Assembly: GCA_017398685.1 (NCBI GenBank)
Contig: JAFQFH010000011.1
Location: forward strand, 44,613 to 108,612
Length of the DNA: 64,000 bases
Source of the DNA: Oscillospiraceae bacterium
Lineage (GTDB): Bacteria > Bacillota > Clostridia > Oscillospirales > Oscillospiraceae
Direction: 5' to 3'
Under the pieces are notes generated by a model. The model made no database searches, had not been told where the DNA came from, and saw only the letters and a program-made list of their open reading frames with translations. Each line of letters begins with the position of its first letter. Position 1 is the stretch's first letter. Below are positions 51,083-59,864 of the stretch, piece by piece. Position numbers and translations under genes: made by a program.

Positions 51083-53335
51083 ATGAACTATGGAGAACTA
51101 TCCCCTTTGGAAAGAGCTTTGCTGAAAATACACGGCATCGTACAGGGCGTGGGCTTTCGCCCTTTTATCCACAAGCTTGTGGGTGACTACGCCCTTGCCG
51201 GATATATAAAGAACAGCTCCTCCGGAGTTGTGATGGAGCTGGAGGGCAGCAGGGAGGATCTGGAGCGTTTTGTTGCGGACATCCCGGAGAAAGCGCCCGG
51301 ACTCGCCTTTATAGAGAAGATAGAGCTTAAATTTCTTTCGGAGCCTGTGGGTTACAAGGGCTTCGAGATACGAAAAAGTCTGGTGGAGGACAAGCGAAAT
51401 ACTCTTATCTCCCCGGATGTGTGCATCTGTGAGGACTGTCTCCGTGAGCTTTTTGACCCTGCCGACCGGCGTTACCGCTACCCCTTTATAAACTGCACCA
51501 ACTGCGGCCCCCGCTTCACCATCGTAAAGGACATCCCCTACGACAGGGCCAAGACCTCCATGAGTGAATTTCCCATGTGCTCTGACTGTGAAAAGGAGTA
51601 CGGCGATATTGAAAACCGCCGCTACCACGCCCAGCCGGACTGCTGCGGCGATTGCGGGCCGAGGGTATTTTATCTGGACAAGGACGGCGTTGAAATCCCC
51701 GGGGATGCTATAGAGCTAGCGCGAAAGGCTTTGAAAGCCGGGAAAATCGTGGCCATCAAGGGTCTTGGTGGGGTGCATCTGGCCTGCCGCTGTGACGATG
51801 CGGCCTTGACGCAGGAGCTTCGCCGCAGAAAGCACAGGGACGAAAAGCCCTTTGCCCTCATGTGCCGGGATGTGGAGGCTGTGCGCGGGCTCTGCCACGT
51901 AAGCGAGGACGAGGAAAAAGCCCTTTTATCCCACAAAAGGCCCATTGTTTTGTTGAAAAAACGTGAAAAAGGCAGTCTTTCCCATGTGAGCGAAAACGGC
52001 TATGTGGGCGTTATGCTGCCCTATACTCCCCTGCACTATCTGCTTATGGGCGAGGATATTGACGCACTGATAATGACCAGCGCCAACCTCTCCGACTGCC
52101 CTATAATCTTCAAAAACACCGAGGCTGTGGAGAAGCTCACCGGCATTGCCGACGGCTTTCTTTTGAATAACCGTGAGATACAGTCCCGCTGTGATGACTC
52201 TCTTATCTGGGTGTTGAATGGCAGAGAGTACCCGGTACGCCGCTCAAGGGGCTATGTACCCTATCCTGTGCGCCTTGACGCTGCGGTGGATGAAATTCTT
52301 GCCTGCGGGGCCGAACAGAAGGCCAGCTTCTGCCTTTCAAGGGGCAACTACGTTTTCCCCAGCGCCCACATAGGCGACCTTAAAAATCTGGAGACTCTTG
52401 AAAATTACGAAGGCCAGATAAGCCACTTCCAGCGGCTTTTCGATGTAAAGCCAAAGGCAATCGTCTGCGATATGCACCCGGACTATATGTCCACCCGCTA
52501 CGCCACAGAGCGCAGTGAAGCAGAGGGCATCCCCCTCATTCAGGTGCAGCACCACCATGCCCACATGGCCGCCTGCATGGCGGACAATGGGCTGGATAAG
52601 CCGGTCATCGGCCTTATCTGGGACGGGACAGGCTACGGCACGGACGGCAGCATCTGGGGCGGCGAGTGCCTTATAGGCGACTATGAAGGTTTTGAGCGCT
52701 TTGGCAGTATTCTGCCCATCCCCCTTATCGGCGGGGACAAGGCCGCAAAGGAGCTGGAGCGTATCAGCTTCGCCCTTCTGGATGCAGCAGGGCTCGATAC
52801 CGGGCATATAGAAAACGCCCCCATGTACAAAATCATGCTGGAAAAAGGCTTCAACTGTCCCCTCTCTTCCGGCATGGGCCGGCTTTTTGACGGCGTAGCG
52901 GCAATCCTTGGCATAAAAAAGCGGGCCTCCTATGAGGGGCAGGGCGCGGTGCTCCTTGAGGCCGCGGCCACTGAGGCAGAGGGCTTCTACCCCTTTGAGC
53001 TTTCCGGCTCACCCCTTCGCTTTGACTGGCGGGAGATGATCCGAACCATAGTGCGCGAGCGCCATGAGGGCATCCCCACGGGGGAAATTTGCGCCCGTTT
53101 TCTCAATACGCTCATGGAGATGGCAAGGCGGATGTGTCTTGCTGCAAGGGCTGAAAGCGGCATAAACGATGTGGTGCTCTCCGGCGGCAGCTTTCAGAAC
53201 ATGTACATTATGGAAAGGCTGCCTGAGCTTTTAAGGCGGGAAGGCTTTCAGGTGTGGACTCACAGCCGTGTCTCCACCAATGATGAAGGTCTCTCTCTGG
53301 GACAGATAATGCTTGCACAAGCAGCACTGAAATGA
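51083..53335 (+). CDS. hypF: Carbamoyltransferase HypF
   Basis: A 750-residue HypF, which makes the thiocarbamate that becomes the CN ligands of [NiFe] hydrogenases. Domains in order are acylphosphatase (about 12-95, HGIVQGVGFRPF), two zinc-finger pairs (CICEDC, CTNCGPRFT; CSDCEKEY, CCGDCGPR), a YrdC domain (about 205-390, KGLGGVHLAC) and a Kae1-like domain (VQHHHAHMAACM, GLIWDGTGYGTDG). The ATG at 51083 lacks a ribosome binding site and would give an almost leaderless message; TTG codons at 51107 or 51119 are possible alternative starts. First gene of the hydrogenase region. Confidence 0.95.
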   Translation: MNYGELSPLERALLKIHGIVQGVGFRPFIHKLVGDYALAGYIKNSSSGVVMELEGSREDLERFVADIPEKAPGLAFIEKIELKFLSEPVGYKGFEIRKSLVEDKRNTLISPDVCICEDCLRELFDPADRRYRYPFINCTNCGPRFTIVKDIPYDRAKTSMSEFPMCSDCEKEYGDIENRRYHAQPDCCGDCGPRVFYLDKDGVEIPGDAIELARKALKAGKIVAIKGLGGVHLACRCDDAALTQELRRRKHRDEKPFALMCRDVEAVRGLCHVSEDEEKALLSHKRPIVLLKKREKGSLSHVSENGYVGVMLPYTPLHYLLMGEDIDALIMTSANLSDCPIIFKNTEAVEKLTGIADGFLLNNREIQSRCDDSLIWVLNGREYPVRRSRGYVPYPVRLDAAVDEILACGAEQKASFCLSRGNYVFPSAHIGDLKNLETLENYEGQISHFQRLFDVKPKAIVCDMHPDYMSTRYATERSEAEGIPLIQVQHHHAHMAACMADNGLDKPVIGLIWDGTGYGTDGSIWGGECLIGDYEGFERFGSILPIPLIGGDKAAKELERISFALLDAAGLDTGHIENAPMYKIMLEKGFNCPLSSGMGRLFDGVAAILGIKKRASYEGQGAVLLEAAATEAEGFYPFELSGSPLRFDWREMIRTIVRERHEGIPTGEICARFLNTLMEMARRMCLAARAESGINDVVLSGGSFQNMYIMERLPELLRREGFQVWTHSRVSTNDEGLSLGQIMLAQAALK

Positions 53336-53406
53336 TATAATGTCGAATTTGGATAGGACTATATTGTCCGAATTTAAACAATTTTCTCATGCAAAGGGAT
53401 TTTACT

Positions 53407-53634
53407 ATGTGTCTTGCAGTTCCTTTGAAGTTGATAGAGATAGACGGGAAGAGCGCCGTGGGTGAAGCCATGGGCATGCGCCGGAAGCTCCGGGTGGATT
53501 TTATTGAAAATCCCCGGCTTGGAGAGTACGTGATGGTGCACGCCGGTTTCGCCATTGAAAAGCTTTCCGAAGCTCAGGCTCTTGAGGATATAGGTGCCTG
53601 GGAGGAGGTACGCGATGCCCTCTCAGACTGCTGA
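53407..53634 (+). CDS. hypC: Hydrogenase maturation chaperone HypC
   Basis: A 75-residue HypC with the essential N-terminal MCLAVPLK (Cys2 after Met removal binds iron with HypD) and the usual beta-barrel fold. The start at 53407 is fixed by that motif and AAAGGGA upstream, not by the in-frame ATG at 53389. It overlaps hypD by 20 bp. Confidence 0.95.
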   Translation: MCLAVPLKLIEIDGKSAVGEAMGMRRKLRVDFIENPRLGEYVMVHAGFAIEKLSEAQALEDIGAWEEVRDALSDC

Positions 53635-54700
53635 AACCGCCCGCATCCTTGCCGCCATTGCCGCGCTGCCCTTGGGTCAGGTGCGGATAATGGAGGTCTG
53701 CGGCACTCACACCATGTCCATTGCAAAGGCGGGCATAAAGTCCATGCTGCCGGAGAATGTGAAGCTTCTCAGCGGCCCGGGCTGCCCCGTGTGCGTGACT
53801 CCCGCAAGGGAGATTGACGCTGTTCTGGAGCTTGCCATGCGCCCGGATGTTATCATCACAAGCTATGGCGACATGCTCCGGGTCCCCGGCACTGTGCGGG
53901 GTGACTCTTTGCAGAGACGGCGCGCGCTGGGTGCAGATGTGCGCATTGTCTACTCACCTATGGACGCGCTGGAACTGGCAAAGGAAACGCCGGATAAGGA
54001 AATTGTTTTTCTGGGCGTTGGCTTTGAGACCACTGCCCCCGGCACCGCCGCCGCCATTCTGACAGCTGCGGAAGAGGGCGTGAGCAACTTCTCCGTTTTC
54101 TCCATGCTCAAGACCGTGGAGCCTGCCCTGAGAGCGCTTATGGCAAGCGAGGACTTTGCCATTGACGGCTTTATCTGCCCCGGACATGTGGCCACCATTA
54201 TAGGTGAGGCCGGGTTTGAGTACCTGCCGGAAGAATACGCCATGCCCGCAGTTATCGCCGGTTTTGAACCTGAGGAGATATTGCGTGCCGTATACAGGCT
54301 TCTTTGCCAGATAGCGGAGAAAGCCCCCAAAGTGGAAAATGAATACAAAAGAGCCGTCGGCAAAAAGGGCAATGTGCTGGCTCAGAAAATTCTCTCTGAG
54401 TGCTTTGTCCCCAGCGCCGAGCTCTGGCGCGGTCTGGGCGGAATCGATAAAAGCGGCCTTTCAATAAAGGAAGAGCTTGCCGCATATGATGCAAGGCGCA
54501 AGTTCGGTATGGTTATCGACTATGAAAAAAGCGATGGTGCCCAGTCCGGCTGCCGCTGCGGGGATGTTATCTCCGGGCGCATAAGCTCCTCAGACTGCCC
54601 CCTTTTCGGCAAGGTCTGCACGCCGGAAGATCCGGTAGGCCCCTGCATGGTGTCCTCCGAGGGCGCCTGCGCCGCAGCCTACAAGTATCAGGTGATATAA
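53615..54700 (+). CDS. hypD: Hydrogenase maturation factor HypD
   Basis: A 361-residue HypD scaffold on which Fe(CN)2CO is assembled with HypC. Signature motifs are MEVCGTHTMSIAKAG, SGPGCPVCVTP and the [4Fe-4S] cysteines in the C-terminal part (SGCRCGDV, DCPLFGKVC, GPCMVSSEGAC). The start at 53615 is set by GGAGGAGG inside hypC, so translation is coupled. All key cysteines are present. Confidence 0.96.
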   Translation: MPSQTAETARILAAIAALPLGQVRIMEVCGTHTMSIAKAGIKSMLPENVKLLSGPGCPVCVTPAREIDAVLELAMRPDVIITSYGDMLRVPGTVRGDSLQRRRALGADVRIVYSPMDALELAKETPDKEIVFLGVGFETTAPGTAAAILTAAEEGVSNFSVFSMLKTVEPALRALMASEDFAIDGFICPGHVATIIGEAGFEYLPEEYAMPAVIAGFEPEEILRAVYRLLCQIAEKAPKVENEYKRAVGKKGNVLAQKILSECFVPSAELWRGLGGIDKSGLSIKEELAAYDARRKFGMVIDYEKSDGAQSGCRCGDVISGRISSSDCPLFGKVCTPEDPVGPCMVSSEGACAAAYKYQVI

Positions 54701-54703
54701 GCT

Positions 54704-55702
54704 ATGGATGAGATAATTACTCTTGACTACGGCAGCGGTGGGAAAAAGACCTCCCGCCTTATTGAGGATATGCTGCTGCCCGCCTTTGATAATCCCGCTC
54801 TCAGCCAGCTCGGCGACGGTGCTGTAGTGGATGGCGGTGCAAGGCTCGTCTTTTCAACTGACAGCTTTGTGGTTGACCCCATCTTTTTCCCCGGCGGGGA
54901 CATTGGCAAGCTCTCCGTCTGCGGTACGGTGAACGATGTTTCCGTCTGCGGCGGCGAGGCAAAATATCTGAGCCTTTCATTTATAATAGAAGAGGGCATG
55001 AAAGTCTCCGATCTTGAAAGGATCGTGGCTTCCATCGCAAAAACCTGCCAAAAGGCCGGCGTTTCCGTTGTCACGGGCGACACCAAGGTGGTGGAGCGTG
55101 GCCGGGGCGACAAGATATACATCAACACCGCCGGTGTGGGCATACTCCGCTATGAGGGCTTGAGCCCCGCCAATATAAAGCCGGGCGACAAAGTGATAGT
55201 CTCCGGCACCGTGGGCGACCACGGCACTGCCGTGATGCTCTCCAGAAGCGGCATGATGGAAGGGGAGATACTCTCTGACTGCGCCCCTTTGAACGGCCTT
55301 TGTGAGGATATACTCTCCTCCGGCGAGGCCGTCCGTGTCCTGCGCGACCCCACAAGAGGCGGCGTTGCCACCACCCTCAACGAGTTTGTGGAGGGAACGA
55401 AGCTCTCCATCGCCCTTTCTGAGGAGCTTGTCCCCGTTAAGGACAATGTCCGCGCCGCCTGCGACATGCTGGGGCTTGACCCCATGTACTGCGCCAATGA
55501 AGGGAAGCTGCTGGCTGTTGTCGGCGAGGAGAGCGCACAGCGCGTGCTTGAGATAATGCAGGCCAATGAGTACGGCCGGGACGCCGCTGTCATCGGCACT
55601 GTCACCGAGGATTATGCCGGAAAGGTCTACATGAACACAGCCTTTGGAGGAAAGCGCATCCTCCAGAAGCTCACCGGGGCCCAGCTGCCCCGTATCTGCT
55701 GA
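54704..55702 (+). CDS. hypE: Hydrogenase maturation factor HypE
   Basis: A 332-residue HypE (AIR synthase-like fold) that dehydrates the carbamoyl group on its C-terminal Cys to a thiocyanate. It ends in PRIC, the obligatory carbamoylated terminus, and contains GTVNDVSVCGG and the DPTRGGVATTLNE ATP loop. It lies 3 bp after hypD. A hairpin with a T-run follows the stop. HypB is not in the window. Confidence 0.96.
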   Translation: MDEIITLDYGSGGKKTSRLIEDMLLPAFDNPALSQLGDGAVVDGGARLVFSTDSFVVDPIFFPGGDIGKLSVCGTVNDVSVCGGEAKYLSLSFIIEEGMKVSDLERIVASIAKTCQKAGVSVVTGDTKVVERGRGDKIYINTAGVGILRYEGLSPANIKPGDKVIVSGTVGDHGTAVMLSRSGMMEGEILSDCAPLNGLCEDILSSGEAVRVLRDPTRGGVATTLNEFVEGTKLSIALSEELVPVKDNVRAACDMLGLDPMYCANEGKLLAVVGEESAQRVLEIMQANEYGRDAAVIGTVTEDYAGKVYMNTAFGGKRILQKLTGAQLPRIC

Positions 55703-55728
55703 AAAAATCTGGCATCTGCCGGTTTTTT
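55702..55728 (+). terminator. Probable terminator or attenuator between hypE and the hydrogenase genes
   Basis: A short stem around GGCA-TC-TGCC with flanking A-run and TTTTTT. It is likely leaky, since no clear promoter is seen before the next gene. Confidence 0.55.
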
Positions 55729-55792
55729 ATAGAAAGCAAAAGCTTTCACCCAACTTATATCAAGAAAAATGTATATAGGAGAGGAGAAACGT

Positions 55793-56179
55793 ATGCAGGA
55801 GTACAAAGTTTTCCAAATCAGCAAAGACGAGATCGTACCCTTGGCAGAGCGGATGAAGAAAAACGGCGTTTTCCTTGTGATGGTCCACGGCTTTATTGAC
55901 AAAGAAGGCCGTATGGACATTTCATATGATTACGCTGTCAACCCCGTCATCGAGTCCTACCACGTTGTGGGCGAGATGAAGGTTCCCTCCATCGGCTCTA
56001 TCTACGCCACCGCCGCCGAGTGGCCCGAGAGAGAGCTCAACGAGCTTTACAATGTTGAGTTTGAGGGTCTGGATGTTTCCAAGCGTCTGTTCCTTCCCGA
56101 GGACATGCTGGAGACTCAGGGCAAGGGCCAGATCATGGTCACCCCGCTCAGCGAGCTGGTTGAGAAGAACGTAAAGTAA
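55793..56179 (+). CDS. Group 4 hydrogenase 30-kDa-like subunit (NuoC/MbhK/EchD type)
   Basis: A 128-residue protein of the complex I 30-kDa family. The C-terminal part (VPSIGSIYATAAEWPERELNELYNVEFEG) is the family signature that contacts the large subunit. It is short, as in energy-converting hydrogenases, not in complex I. The start at 55793 follows GAGGAG. It lies directly before the large subunit gene. Confidence 0.88.
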   Translation: MQEYKVFQISKDEIVPLAERMKKNGVFLVMVHGFIDKEGRMDISYDYAVNPVIESYHVVGEMKVPSIGSIYATAAEWPERELNELYNVEFEGLDVSKRLFLPEDMLETQGKGQIMVTPLSELVEKNVK

Positions 56180-56193
56180 TCAGGAGGTAGAGT

Positions 56194-57276
56194 ATGAGTT
56201 ACATTGTTCCTATCGGTCCTTACCATCCTGCGCTGGAAGAGCCGATACACGCCAAGCTCTATACCGAAGGTGAGATCATCAAGGACGCAGAAGTCTTTGT
56301 AGGTTACAACCACCGCGGTATCGAGAAGCTTGCCACCGAGCGCAACGTTATCCAGACTTTGGTTCTGGTTGAGCGCGTGTGCGGCATCTGCTCCCACTCC
56401 CACGCATTGACCTATGCCATGGCAGTGGAGAACATCAACGGCATCGAAGTACCCAAGAGAGGCCAGTACCTGCGCGTCATCACCGCAGAGCTGGAGAGAC
56501 TGCACTCTCACCTGCTGTGGCTGGGCATCGCCTGCCACATCATCGGCCACGACAGCATGTTCATGCACATCTGGGATGAGCGCGAGATCATCATGGATCT
56601 GCTTGAAAAGCTCAGCGGCAACCGCGTAAACTACGCCATGGTCACCATCGGCGGCGCAAGACGCGACATCGACGACGGTCTCAAGGCTGAGATTCTTGCA
56701 GGTCTTGAAAAGCTGAAGGCTCCCATGGACAGAATTGTTGAGATCGCCCTCAACGACAAGACCATCGCCCTGCGTACCAAGGGTGTGGGTACCCTGACCA
56801 CCGCCACCGCTCTTGAGCTTGGTGCCATCGGCCCCCACGCCAGAGCTTCCGGCGTTGACGTTGACGTACGCCGTGACGCTCCCTACTCCTCCTACGAGGA
56901 CTTTGACTTCAACGTTCCCGTGGTGGAAAGCGGTGACGTTTTTGCCCGCGTTGTTGTCCGTGCTCTCGAGTGCTACGAGTCCATCAAGATCATTGAGCAG
57001 GCTCTCAATAAGATGCCCGCAGGCCCCATCAATCTGGGCAACAAGCTCATCAAGATCAAAGAGGGCATGAGCGTGGCTCTCCACGAGGCACCCCGCGGTC
57101 AGCTCAGCCACATGGTCGTCGGCAACGGCACTCTCAACAACCACCGCGTCAGCGTCCACGTGCCCAGCTACAAGAACACCCCCACCATTCCCTACATGCT
57201 CCGCAACAACGCCGTTGCAGACGCAGGTCTTATCATCGCCAGCATCGACCCCTGCTTCAGCTGCCTTGACAGATAA
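56194..57276 (+). CDS. Group 4 [NiFe] hydrogenase large (catalytic) subunit
   Basis: A 360-residue large subunit of the MbhL/EchE/NuoD type. Both nickel-binding motifs are complete: RVCGICSHSH (C63, C66) and DPCFSCLDR (C354, C357). This separates it from NuoD, which lacks the cysteines, and predicts an active H2-evolving Ni-Fe site. The protein ends exactly at the Arg after the second motif, where other hydrogenases are cut by a maturation protease, so none should be needed. GGAGG precedes the ATG. It is flanked by the 30-kDa-like subunit and hypA. Confidence 0.95.
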   Translation: MSYIVPIGPYHPALEEPIHAKLYTEGEIIKDAEVFVGYNHRGIEKLATERNVIQTLVLVERVCGICSHSHALTYAMAVENINGIEVPKRGQYLRVITAELERLHSHLLWLGIACHIIGHDSMFMHIWDEREIIMDLLEKLSGNRVNYAMVTIGGARRDIDDGLKAEILAGLEKLKAPMDRIVEIALNDKTIALRTKGVGTLTTATALELGAIGPHARASGVDVDVRRDAPYSSYEDFDFNVPVVESGDVFARVVVRALECYESIKIIEQALNKMPAGPINLGNKLIKIKEGMSVALHEAPRGQLSHMVVGNGTLNNHRVSVHVPSYKNTPTIPYMLRNNAVADAGLIIASIDPCFSCLDR

Positions 57277-57278
57277 GA

Positions 57279-57620
57279 ATGCACGAGCTGGCAATTACCC
57301 AAGGGATAATCGACATAGTCTCTTCCGAAGCCAGAGACAAGGGCTTTGAGCGTGTGCTTGAGATAAAGCTGCAGGTGGGCGAATACTCCGGGCTTGTGCC
57401 TGAGTGCATAATGGAGTTTTTCCCCATCGCCGCCAAAGGCTCTCTGGCCGAAAACGCAGTTTTGGACATTGAAATGCTGAAAGCACAGTTCAAGTGTCTC
57501 GACTGCGGCTATGAAGGGGATGCGGACAGGAAAAACGCCTGCTGCCCCCAATGCCGCAGCACTGCGCTGAAGATGACTGTGGGACGGGAGTTCTATGTGG
57601 ACAGTCTCAAGGTCGAATAA
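57279..57620 (+). CDS. hypA: Nickel insertion protein HypA
   Basis: A 113-residue HypA with the nickel-binding N-terminus MHELAIT (His2) and a zinc site made by two cysteine pairs (KCLDC; CCPQC). It delivers nickel to the large subunit. It starts 2 bp after that subunit's stop. It lies inside the structural gene cluster, apart from hypFCDE; the partner hypB is not seen. Confidence 0.95.
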   Translation: MHELAITQGIIDIVSSEARDKGFERVLEIKLQVGEYSGLVPECIMEFFPIAAKGSLAENAVLDIEMLKAQFKCLDCGYEGDADRKNACCPQCRSTALKMTVGREFYVDSLKVE

Positions 57621-57678
57621 AACTTTATTTGAATAGACACAAACAGGATAGACGTAAACAGGAAGGAGAGGTTTTCTC

Positions 57679-58200
57679 TTGCAAAAAATGAGATTTCCCG
57701 CTGTGATAAGCACCTTTATCGTCTGCTTTGCTTTCTGGGTGCTCCTGACTTGGAGCTTTGAAATTCAGGAGCTGGCAGCCGGTGCGGTGGTGAGCCTTGC
57801 GGTGGCTCTTTTTGCCGGTCGCTTTTTCGTGCATGCAAAGAGCTTCTGGTTCTTCAACCCCGTTAAACTTGTAAACCTTATTATCTACGTTCTCTTCATC
57901 TTCCCCGTTGAGCTCATAAAGGCCAACTGGGATGTGGCAAAGCGCTGCTTCGGTGGCTGCAAGAACGTAAACCCCGGCATCGTCAAGGTCCCCGTTGACC
58001 TTGAAAGTGACTACGGTCAGGCCATGCTGGCCAACTCCATCACCCTCACCCCCGGCACCATCACTATGGACATCGCCGAGGAAGAAGGACAGACCTACTA
58101 TTACATCCACTGGATCGATGTGACCGCTCCTTCCGGCAAGGAAGCAGGCGACGCCATCAAGGGTACTCTGGAAAAGGGCGTAGGGAGGATCTTCAAATGA
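57679..58200 (+). CDS. mrpE: Mrp-type antiporter subunit E (MbhA-like)
   Basis: A 173-residue MrpE/MbhA homologue with two or three N-terminal transmembrane helices and the cytoplasmic domain ANSITLTPGTITMDI, the family signature. The start is the TTG at 57679, 7 bp after GGAGAGG; an ATG three codons later is too far. Its stop overlaps mrpF. In MBH this subunit is part of the ion-translocating module. Confidence 0.92.
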   Translation: MQKMRFPAVISTFIVCFAFWVLLTWSFEIQELAAGAVVSLAVALFAGRFFVHAKSFWFFNPVKLVNLIIYVLFIFPVELIKANWDVAKRCFGGCKNVNPGIVKVPVDLESDYGQAMLANSITLTPGTITMDIAEEEGQTYYYIHWIDVTAPSGKEAGDAIKGTLEKGVGRIFK

Positions 58201-58451
58201 TAGAACTGCTTATATTCGGTATTTTCTTTGCAGTTATGGCAGTATGCCTTCTCTGGCGTGTGAAGAAGGGCCCCACCGCTGCTGACAGAATGGTGGCAGT
58301 GGACGGTGCGGACAATCTTCTCTGCTGTGCAATGATCCTTTTTGCAATGTTCTCCGGCCGCGGCATTTATCTGGACATCGCCCTCGTTGGCGCTCTGTTC
58401 GGCATTGTGGACACCATGCTGGTGGGCCGTTATCTGGAAGGGAGGCTTTAA
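58197..58451 (+). CDS. mrpF: Mrp-type antiporter subunit F (MbhB-like)
   Basis: An 84-residue protein with three transmembrane helices and the MrpF signature GPTAADRMVAVD. It overlaps mrpE by 4 bp. Confidence 0.93.
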   Translation: MIELLIFGIFFAVMAVCLLWRVKKGPTAADRMVAVDGADNLLCCAMILFAMFSGRGIYLDIALVGALFGIVDTMLVGRYLEGRL

Positions 58452-58454
58452 GCT

Positions 58455-58796
58455 ATGGCACTTAGAATAGTTATTGACCTTCTTATCGCCATCGGCCTTT
58501 TCTTCGCACTGGCCGGCACCAAGGGCATCATCAAAATGCCTGATACCTTCTGCCGTATGCAGGCTTCCACCTGCATCTCCACTCTGGGCGTGCTGTGCAC
58601 CGCCATCGGCGCCGTGCTCTACGCCATACTCATCATGGGCAGCATCGGCACCGCCATCAAGGTGGGTCTTATCGCTCTGCTTATACTGCTCACCAACCCC
58701 ATCGGCAGCCACTCCATCGCCAAGGGTGCCTACAAAGCCGGCATCCGCCCCGAGAAGGAAATGTCTGTCGACGACTATGGGAGGGACTTCGAATGA
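58455..58796 (+). CDS. mrpG: Mrp-type antiporter subunit G (MbhC-like)
   Basis: A 113-residue protein with three transmembrane helices and the MrpG signature MPDTFCRMQAST. It lies 3 bp after mrpF, and its stop overlaps the next ATG (ATGA). Confidence 0.93.
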   Translation: MALRIVIDLLIAIGLFFALAGTKGIIKMPDTFCRMQASTCISTLGVLCTAIGAVLYAILIMGSIGTAIKVGLIALLILLTNPIGSHSIAKGAYKAGIRPEKEMSVDDYGRDFE

Positions 58797-59047
58797 TAGA
58801 TCTTGTTACCATACTCAATATTCTTATTGTACTGGGCATGGTGGTCACCGCCATTCTGGCAGTACACTTTGACAATCTCCTCTCCTCCGTTATCGCACTG
58901 GGCGCCACCGGCCTTTTCGCCGCTGCCGCATTTCTGGTGCTGCACGCTCCCGACGTTGCCATCTCCGAGGCCGCCGTTGGTGCAGCCCTGACCCCGCTGA
59001 TATTCATCGTTACCCTCAGAAAGGTCAAAGGAGGGGACGATAAATGA
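58793..59047 (+). CDS. MbhD-like subunit (DUF4040, MrpA/B segment)
   Basis: An 84-residue protein with three transmembrane helices. The segment HAPDVAISEAAVGAALTP is conserved in MbhD and in the corresponding part of MrpA, and its Glu is a likely part of the proton/sodium path. It overlaps both neighbours by 4 bp. Confidence 0.9.
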   Translation: MIDLVTILNILIVLGMVVTAILAVHFDNLLSSVIALGATGLFAAAAFLVLHAPDVAISEAAVGAALTPLIFIVTLRKVKGGDDK

Positions 59048-59409
59048 AGAAATTCCTTACTTACGTATGCATCGCCGTGTTCCTTTTCGCCGGTATCTAT
59101 GCCAGCGTGACCATGGCCGATATGCCCCGCACCTATGACGGCTCCCAGGCCGCAGTTTCCGTATACGAGCTGCAGCAGAGCAAGGGCGAAGGCTTTGATG
59201 ACAGCGTGGTTGACGGTGCTGCCGCAGCCATCGTGCAGCAGAACCTTTCCGAGACCCACGCCGTCAACGATGTCACTTCCATCGTTTTTGACTTCCGTGG
59301 CTACGACACCATGGGCGAGGCCTTTATCCTCATAACCGCAGTTGCCGGTGCCACCGTTATCCTCTACAAGGGTAAAAAGGAAAAGAAGGAGGATGCAGAG
59401 AATGAATAA
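59044..59409 (+). CDS. MbhE-like subunit (MrpA C-terminal segment)
   Basis: A 121-residue protein with a transmembrane helix at each end. VNDVTSIVFDFRGYDTMGEA is the conserved MbhE/MrpA segment. The middle part (about 30-75) is extracytoplasmic. It overlaps the next gene by 8 bp. Confidence 0.9.
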   Translation: MKKFLTYVCIAVFLFAGIYASVTMADMPRTYDGSQAAVSVYELQQSKGEGFDDSVVDGAAAAIVQQNLSETHAVNDVTSIVFDFRGYDTMGEAFILITAVAGATVILYKGKKEKKEDAENE

Positions 59410-59854
59410 CAGAACCGTCAAGAACATTATCCCCGCCTGCGGCGCTGACTTCATCATGCCCTTCATTCTGGTGTATATGTTCTACATCATCTTCCACGGC
59501 CATCTGTCCCCCGGCGGCGGCTTCCAGGGCGGCGTACTGATGGTTGCAGTTGTTGTGTTCCTTTACATAGGCCACGGCCACAAGACCACAGTCAACGCAC
59601 TGAGCCTGCATTTCATGCACGGCGCTGAAGGCTTTGCCTCCATCCTCTATGTTTGCTTTGCCATGATCGGCGTTGCATACGCAGGCAACTTCTGCTACAA
59701 CGCACTGAGCGATCTGGGCAATATCGGTGAGCTCTGGTCCACCGGTACCATCTTTCTTATGAACAGCGCAGTCGGCTTCAAGGTTCTCACCGGTGTCGGC
59801 GTGCTGGGTCTGTCCATGGTCGGCCTTCTGGTCGCCAACGACGAACAGGAATGA
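59402..59854 (+). CDS. mrpB: Mrp-type antiporter subunit B (MbhF-like)
   Basis: A 150-residue protein with four transmembrane helices and the MrpB/MbhF signature HGHLSPGGGFQGGVL. The start at 59402 lies inside the preceding gene, so translation is coupled. Confidence 0.93.
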   Translation: MNNRTVKNIIPACGADFIMPFILVYMFYIIFHGHLSPGGGFQGGVLMVAVVVFLYIGHGHKTTVNALSLHFMHGAEGFASILYVCFAMIGVAYAGNFCYNALSDLGNIGELWSTGTIFLMNSAVGFKVLTGVGVLGLSMVGLLVANDEQE

Positions 59855-59864
59855 GGTGAAAGAC

